Below, piece after piece: positions 59,490 through 64,000 of a stretch of 64,000 nt of DNA; the first letter of the stretch is position 1, and each line of letters starts with the position of its first letter. The notes below the pieces were generated by a model. The model was not told the DNA's origin and did no database searches. It saw only the letters and a list, made by a program, of their open reading frames with translations. The stretch covers positions 1,178,001-1,242,000 of the forward strand of contig NZ_CP104203.1 in assembly GCF_025244725.1 (NCBI RefSeq). Reading direction: 5' to 3'. A program made the position numbers and the translations under genes. The DNA comes from Chryseobacterium oranimense (GTDB lineage: Bacteria > Bacteroidota > Bacteroidia > Flavobacteriales > Weeksellaceae).

Positions 59490-60776
59490 TTACATCATTA
59501 CAGAAAAAATATGGGAATCATTTTCAAATCGGTAATTGATTTTCCAGCCCTGGAACTTACAAATCTCATTAATAATTGCCAGTCCTAAACCGCTTCCGTT
59601 GCTGTCAGCCGATAATTTGGAAAATCTTTTAAATAATAAGTCCTGATCCAGCTTTTCTGTTCCTGAATTAGCTATTTCAAATGACGAATTTTCTAATTTA
59701 ATTGAAATTGATCCGTTAGCCGGAGTATGGCGGATGGCATTCAGTATCAGATTGTTGATCAAAACTTCCGTTAAGCTTCTGTTTCCGCCTACTTTTATAT
59801 CTGGCAGAATGTTTTTACTGACAGCAATATTTTTCAGCTCAAAATGTTCCTGCAATATGCCCAGGCTTTGAAGCAATAGCTCATCAAACTGAAAAATTTC
59901 AGTTTTATCAAACTGGCTGTTATCAATTTTGGCCAATAACAGAAGATTCTTGTTGATTCTGGAACTTCTTGTTAATGCCCTGTTCATTTCCTCTGCAATC
60001 TGGTATTGTTTTTCGGTTAGGTTTTCATTTTGCAGTAAAATATCCAGCTTGTTCTTCAGAATTGCCAAAGGAGTCTGCAATTCATGCGAGGCATTTTCGG
60101 TAAATTCTTTCTGGGTTTTGAATGCAGAAATATTATGCTCAATCAGTTTGCTCAAAGATTGGTTCAGTTCTTCAAACTCAGTAATATCCGTTTTGCTGAA
60201 CTCAATTTTGGTTTGCTTATTCAGGTTGAAGGTTTTAAGCTGATCCAAGGTGTTCCGGAATGGCTGCCAGATCGATGTTGAAAGCTTTTTATTTAAAAAT
60301 AATAGTCCTACAACAATAAGAACGAAGAAAAAAATAGTTGTTAAAGCAATGGCCCCGACAGTTTCCTGAGATTCCTCAATATTGGTTTCTATAGTAAAGA
60401 GAAAAGGCTTTTTGTTAATATAAACTACTTTTTTCAAACATCTGTAGCGTTCTATTTCCGGTTGGGCAGTAAAGATCTTTTGCTTATCAATTGTAAAAAA
60501 TGAGTCTTTCTTTAAATAATTGGCCGGAATTTTTTCAATATCCGTTCCCGGCTGTATTTTATTCCAGAGAGCAACACTCTTTTCTAGCTCTGCGTCAGAA
60601 AGCTTTAAACTGTTAAATTCATGAGCCGTTTTCTCTGCTATTGTTGTATTATGGTCATCCAGTTCACCTTTCCATATCGTATCCACCACAAAATAATATA
60701 CCGGAATACTTATCACCAGAATAATCAGGACATAAATAATGAAAGGCTTTGTTGTTTTGCTTAATAACGGTTTCAT
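59490..60776 (-). CDS. Sensor histidine kinase
   Basis: A 428-residue kinase with two membrane helices (~10-30, ~145-165) around a ~110-residue periplasmic sensor, a HAMP-like linker, H-box FTENASHELQTPLAILKN, N-box LINNLILNAIRHTP, and G2 GSGLGLAIINEICK. The G1 box is atypical (IANSGTEKLD), as in many Bacteroidota kinases. It lies nine bases after the response regulator stop. Confidence 0.93.
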   Translation of the reverse strand: MKPLLSKTTKPFIIYVLIILVISIPVYYFVVDTIWKGELDDHNTTIAEKTAHEFNSLKLSDAELEKSVALWNKIQPGTDIEKIPANYLKKDSFFTIDKQKIFTAQPEIERYRCLKKVVYINKKPFLFTIETNIEESQETVGAIALTTIFFFVLIVVGLLFLNKKLSTSIWQPFRNTLDQLKTFNLNKQTKIEFSKTDITEFEELNQSLSKLIEHNISAFKTQKEFTENASHELQTPLAILKNKLDILLQNENLTEKQYQIAEEMNRALTRSSRINKNLLLLAKIDNSQFDKTEIFQFDELLLQSLGILQEHFELKNIAVSKNILPDIKVGGNRSLTEVLINNLILNAIRHTPANGSISIKLENSSFEIANSGTEKLDQDLLFKRFSKLSADSNGSGLGLAIINEICKFQGWKINYRFENDSHIFSVMM

Positions 60777-60785
60777 TGGTAGATT

Positions 60786-61463
60786 TTAATTGCTTTCCCA
60801 TTTATATCCGGTTCCGTATACCGTTTTCAGGTAATGTTCGCACCCTGCATCGTATAGTTTCTTCTTTAGATTTTTTACATGGGCATATACAAAATCATGA
60901 TTATCCAGCATATCTGCAAAATCGCCGGAAAGATGTTCTGCCAAGGTACTTTTGGAGATTACCTTGTTTTTGTTTCCAATAAAATAGATCAGCAGATCAA
61001 ACTCTTTTTTGGTGAGGATGATCGTTTTATTGTGGATGCTTACAGATTTTGCCAAAAGATCAATCTGCAGTTCATTTTGCTTTATAATATTGGAATTGTT
61101 AAACTGTTTTCTCCGGATAACAGAATAAATTCTTGCCATCAGTTCGGAAAGGTGGAAAGGTTTGGTAAGATAATCGTCGGCGCCTAGCTGTAAGCCTTTT
61201 ATTTTATCATCCAAAGCATTTTTTGCAGAAATAATGATGACGCCATCCTGTTTATTCTGTTTTTTTAATTCTTCGAGAATCGTAAGTCCGTTTCCGCCTG
61301 GAAGCATAATATCAAGCAAGATGCAATCGTAGTTAAAAGTCTCTATCTTGTCCATCGCCTCACCGAATGTTTCTGCAAACTCACATAGATAGCTTTCTCC
61401 TGAAAGATATTCGGAGATACTTTTTGCCAGTTCCTTTTCGTCTTCAATGATGAGGATTTTCAT
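60786..61463 (-). CDS. OmpR-family response regulator
   Basis: A 225-residue regulator: receiver with acidic pair near 8, phospho-acceptor Asp51 in ILLDIMLPGGNG, the Lys in ADDYLTKPFHLSEL, and a C-terminal winged helix (ILTKKEFDLLIYFIGNKNKV, HVKNLKKKLYDAG, KTVYGTGYKWE). OmpR-type proteins bind tandem direct repeats with an 11-base (one-turn) period, as found upstream of this gene and of its likely targets. Confidence 0.94.
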   Translation of the reverse strand: MKILIIEDEKELAKSISEYLSGESYLCEFAETFGEAMDKIETFNYDCILLDIMLPGGNGLTILEELKKQNKQDGVIIISAKNALDDKIKGLQLGADDYLTKPFHLSELMARIYSVIRRKQFNNSNIIKQNELQIDLLAKSVSIHNKTIILTKKEFDLLIYFIGNKNKVISKSTLAEHLSGDFADMLDNHDFVYAHVKNLKKKLYDAGCEHYLKTVYGTGYKWESN

Positions 61464-61484
61464 GTTGCTAATTTATACATTCAA

Positions 61485-61502
61485 TTTTGAAGAAATTCTG
61501 AA
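61485..61502 (-). promoter_or_regulatory. Direct-repeat site upstream of the response regulator
   Basis: TTTTGAA (61485-61491), GAAA, TTCTGAA (61496-61502): perfect 11-base period, 22-39 bases before the start. No clear -7 box is placed as at the target genes, so autoregulation may involve different geometry. Confidence 0.5.
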
Positions 61503-61574
61503 TTGAAGATAAAAATAAATAGGTATATATTTTTTGCCTTCATTATTGTGGTAAACAATTTAATTCATAAAAAA

Positions 61575-61596
61575 AACCGCTCTGAAAAGAGCGGTT
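61575..61596 (-). terminator. Terminator of the glycine-rich bacteriocin-like gene
   Basis: Nine-base arms (61575-61583 and 61588-61596) close a GAAA/TTTC tetraloop, and T-tract follows on the minus strand. 21 bases after the stop. Confidence 0.85.
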
Positions 61597-61616
61597 ATAC
61601 TTTTACTGTTTAATTT

Positions 61617-61901
61617 CTAGCAGGTAGATCCGCATGAAAGCAACTGGATATGCACTACTCCGTTGATCACACACTGTACATTGCACAATGTAGTGCCTAC
61701 AAGCTGCCCTGTAGCATTTACTGCGCCACCAACGGTATTGCCTACTCCGGTTACGACACCTCCAACGATAGTGCCCACGCCGCCTACTGCTCCGGTAACT
61801 ACTCCGCCCAGACCTCCGATAACACCGCCGATGTTATCGAATATTCCGTTACCTGAAATTGTTTTCAATTCGTTTCTGTTCAATTTTTTTAAGTTTTTCA
61901 T
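61617..61901 (-). CDS. Bacteriocin-like precursor, glycine-rich, four cysteines
   Basis: A 94-residue peptide with the bacteriocin-type leader MKNLKKLNRNELKTISGNG (the family usually ends in GG; here GNG). The core is Gly/Val-rich, with GxxxG-type repeats (GGVVTGAVGGVGTIVGG), followed by a Cys-containing tail with C-N-V-Q-C and C-G-S-T-C. It resembles Bacteroidota 'bacteriocin-like' precursors whose processing enzymes are often elsewhere. Export and activity are inferred only from the leader. Confidence 0.72.
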   Translation of the reverse strand: MKNLKKLNRNELKTISGNGIFDNIGGVIGGLGGVVTGAVGGVGTIVGGVVTGVGNTVGGAVNATGQLVGTTLCNVQCVINGVVHIQLLSCGSTC

Positions 61902-62087
61902 GATAATAAATTTTTTTTGTGATTATTACATCACTAATTTATGAATAATTATAATATAAACATAGTTTATAATAAAATATTTTTATGATTTAATATTTTG
62001 TTATTATAAATGATATTTTGTGTTCATATGTTATGTTTAGCTTTAATAAGATAACAAACTCCTAAAGCCGTTTGATCATGAAAACAA

Positions 62088-62115
62088 AGCTCCCGGCAAA
62101 TAATTACCGGGAGCT
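62088..62115 (-). terminator. Terminator of the 52-residue precursor gene
   Basis: Nine-base perfect arms AGCTCCCGG (62088-62096) and CCGGGAGCT (62107-62115); on the minus strand TTTGTTTT follows. Confidence 0.85.
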
Positions 62116-62136
62116 GTTTAAACAAGATTTATAGTT

Positions 62137-62295
62137 TTAAGCCGGACAGATAGGATATCCTCCGCCTGGGCATTTCAGATTACAGTCTCTCATGACATAT
62201 CCGCCATTGGCTAATCTGCAAACACCTAGGGTACCACCGGCAATAGTTTTCAGTTGTTCTCTTGAAAGAACTTTTCTGTTTTCTAATTTTTTCAT
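62137..62295 (-). CDS. 52-residue bacteriocin-like precursor with GG leader and four cysteines
   Basis: The start codon at 62295-62293 and the stop at 62139-62137 frame 52 residues, read codon by codon. The leader is MKKLENRKVLSREQLKTIAGG, ending in the Gly-Gly at which C39-type peptidases cut. The 31-residue core begins TLGVCRLANGG and ends CPGGGYPICPA, with cysteines at core positions 5, 17, 21 and 29. The leader resembles that of the neighbouring 94-residue precursor. Own terminator follows. No promoter with both elements found. It is too short for a usual ORF search and was found by reading. Confidence 0.75.
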   Translation of the reverse strand: MKKLENRKVLSREQLKTIAGGTLGVCRLANGGYVMRDCNLKCPGGGYPICPA

Positions 62296-62681
62296 AAATA
62301 ATTTTTTTGATTGATAATAGTTTTAAGATGATACAAAGCTCTGTTATAGCTAAATTAAACAATTATTTCACTATAGCAAGAAAAATTAAAAAATATTAAC
62401 CGTTAATAATCAATAACATACAATGTTAAAAATGTTATTTTGTATTAATTTAATTGAAAAAAAACTATCCATTAAAAGCATATTATTTTAATTTACGCTG
62501 AATATCTTTATTGCGTTTAAAATTTACATAGTAATAATTTAGAAACAGATTCCTCGAACTTTTATTTGCTTTATTCAAAATCAATTGAGCCTCTTAATAA
62601 GAAGGTTGGCTTAATTTTAGATTAGGAATAATTAATTATTGTTATTAAATATGTAATGAGTAACAATCAAAATTATGACTT
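62296..62681. other. Intergenic region between divergent precursor and AsmA-like genes
   Basis: About 386 bases of strongly AT-rich DNA. I found no -7/-33 pair in either direction, no second precursor gene and no hairpin of note. Confidence 0.45.
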
Positions 62682-64000
62682 ATGGAAAGGTTTAAAAAAA
62701 TAATTTTGAAGATTCTGAAATGGACAGGAATTTCAATAGCATCAATTCTGTTTTTAATGTTTATTCTTCCCATTCTGTTTCCGGGGACCATTTCTCAGCA
62801 GGTAAAAATATTTGCCAACAAGCACCTTGCGGGAAAACTCGATTACAAGAAAACCCATCTTACTTTTTTCCGGCACTTCCCTTCCCTTACGGTTTCTGTG
62901 GACAACCTTGTTTTGCAGGGCTCAAAACCTTTCCAAAATGACACCTTACTTACAGCAAGAGAAGTTGCAGTGGGAATTAATCTGAAAAACCTGATCTTCA
63001 ACCGAGAAGTAAAAATCGATGAAATTTATGTCACCGACGCCAATGCCAATGTTTTTGTAAACACAAAAGGAGAAGCCAATTATAATGTATATGTTTCAAA
63101 ACCTTCAGGAAAACCCAAAGACAGCACAGAAACCGGAGCCTCTATAAAGCTGGATCTTATTAAATTTAAAAACTGGAATATAAAATATAATGACCACTCC
63201 GCCAGGGTCCTTGTTGATGCCAAAGGCTTGGATTATACCGGAAAAGGAGGCTTAAGCCAGGATATTTTTGATCTTCAGACCAATCTTGATATCAATAAGG
63301 TAGATTTCAGCCTGAACAGGATCTATTACGCCAAACAGAAAACCTTACATGCGGACCTGATCACCAGAATCAACACCAATGCCCTGACTTTTGTCCTGAA
63401 AAAAAATGAATTAAGAATCAATGAACTGCCTTTAAAATTTATTGGCTTTATCAGTATTTTGAAAGACGGATATAATATGGATATCAAGGCAGCTTCCGAA
63501 AAAACCACCATCCGGGAAATGATCTCCGTGCTGCCTCCGCAGTATCTGGATTGGGCAAAAGACACCAAAATTGAAGGTAACAGTGATCTGTATTTTCATA
63601 TTAAAGGCAGATTCAGCGAGCCGAAAAAAATGAAGCCGAGAGCCAAAGTACGTCTTTTGGTTAAAAACGGCTTCGTATCCAACGGGAAGGCCCCTGTTCC
63701 GATTAACAATCTTAATATGGACCTGAATATAGATCTTCCTTCGCTGGATACCAATCAGCTGGGTGTAGATGTAAAGAGACTGAGCTTTGATCTGGGGCCG
63801 AATAATAAGTTCAGGGCTTACATAAAAACCAAAGGCTTGAATGAAATGCAGGTCAATGCTGATATAAAAGGAGCTGTAGACCTTCAGACACTTGATCAGG
63901 CACTAGGCTTGAAAGATATTGATATCCGTGGGCTGATGGATACCAATATTAAAGCTAATGGTATATTCAGTATGGATAAAAAATTATTTCCGAAAACTAA
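62682..64000 (+). CDS. AsmA-like family protein, partial at 3' end
   Basis: The ATG at 62682 opens a frame that runs off the window after 439 codons. The N-terminus (MERFKKIILKILKWTG then ISIASILFLMFILPILFPG) is one membrane helix with the rest outside. The sequence then shows repeating beta-rich segments, such as GKLDYKKTHLTFFRHFPSL and VDNLVLQGSKPF, that mark AsmA-type large envelope proteins thought to transfer lipids between membranes. The C-terminus is missing, so exact family and length cannot be given. Confidence 0.82.
   Translation, partial: MERFKKIILKILKWTGISIASILFLMFILPILFPGTISQQVKIFANKHLAGKLDYKKTHLTFFRHFPSLTVSVDNLVLQGSKPFQNDTLLTAREVAVGINLKNLIFNREVKIDEIYVTDANANVFVNTKGEANYNVYVSKPSGKPKDSTETGASIKLDLIKFKNWNIKYNDHSARVLVDAKGLDYTGKGGLSQDIFDLQTNLDINKVDFSLNRIYYAKQKTLHADLITRINTNALTFVLKKNELRINELPLKFIGFISILKDGYNMDIKAASEKTTIREMISVLPPQYLDWAKDTKIEGNSDLYFHIKGRFSEPKKMKPRAKVRLLVKNGFVSNGKAPVPINNLNMDLNIDLPSLDTNQLGVDVKRLSFDLGPNNKFRAYIKTKGLNEMQVNADIKGAVDLQTLDQALGLKDIDIRGLMDTNIKANGIFSMDKKLFPKT

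Noticed and set aside
61463..61901. Two-component system as a dedicated regulator of the bacteriocin-like genes
   Set aside because: The direct-repeat site is absent upstream of both precursor genes, so proximity alone does not support the link.

Overview
The window comes from a low-G+C Bacteroidota genome, most likely Chryseobacterium or a close relative in the Flavobacteriia. The support is the 288-residue primary sigma factor without a long N-terminal region, the TonB-dependent receptors, signal peptides ending in an S/A-Q, lipoboxes of the L-S-C-K kind, several promoters of the Bacteroidota type TTG-N17-23-TAnnTTTG, DUF2723, HYC_CC_PP and TssN family proteins, and GG-leader 'bacteriocin-like' peptides. 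All identifications are by reading the sequence; no database search was run.

Layout. 1-9.9 kb: the 3' part of a DUF2723 membrane protein, a GT-C-like membrane protein, DUF1697, an acetoin-type pair (exported acetolactate decarboxylase plus SDR) with an AraC regulator, kdsA, and a TonB receptor. 10-13.9 kb: a copper cluster (HYC_CC_PP protein, DUF3347 protein, and a multicopper oxidase carrying an apparent CopB-like barrel at its C-terminus). 14-18.4 kb: FAD monooxygenase, GNAT, coiled-coil lipoprotein, rpoD, a 14-copy heptamer tandem repeat, and an S1/P1 nuclease. 18.7-21.8 kb: three genes of a subtype iii type VI secretion system (TssG, TssN, TssK) standing apart from the rest of the system. 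21.8-29.9 kb: PLP enzymes, a DtxR-family regulator, a secreted metallopeptidase, a dispersed hairpin repeat in four copies, and an ArsR-led operon of small stress/detoxification-type proteins.

30-33.7 kb is an accessory block: a very AT-rich pair (ClpB-like AAA+ ATPase plus an unrecognised protein), an XRE regulator, a SymE-like toxin gene and two small HTH proteins. 33.9-37.9 kb holds a surface-type protein, an unknown secreted protein, a membrane-anchored AraC regulator and a decayed esterase-like gene. 37.9-40.8 kb is a seven-gene operon of small membrane proteins facing a TPR/LuxR-type regulator (41-42.9 kb).

43-61.5 kb is almost entirely minus strand: a hydrolase lacking its nucleophile, an EamA protein, PAP2, HD, a TonB receptor, PepSY-like protein, a YncE-like propeller with a complete RND efflux system, a second PAP2, a second TonB receptor, a CPBP protease and an OmpR-type two-component system. 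An 18-bp direct repeat (TTYTGAA-N4-TTYTGAA, 11-bp period) lies upstream of the response regulator, the second TonB receptor, PAP2, the TolC-RND operon and the PepSY gene. At the last four it sits at a fixed distance from a -7-like box, which points to one regulon controlled by the linked two-component system.

61.6-64 kb: two bacteriocin-like precursor genes with double-Gly-type leaders (one of 52 codons, easy to miss) and the start of an AsmA-like gene that runs off the window.
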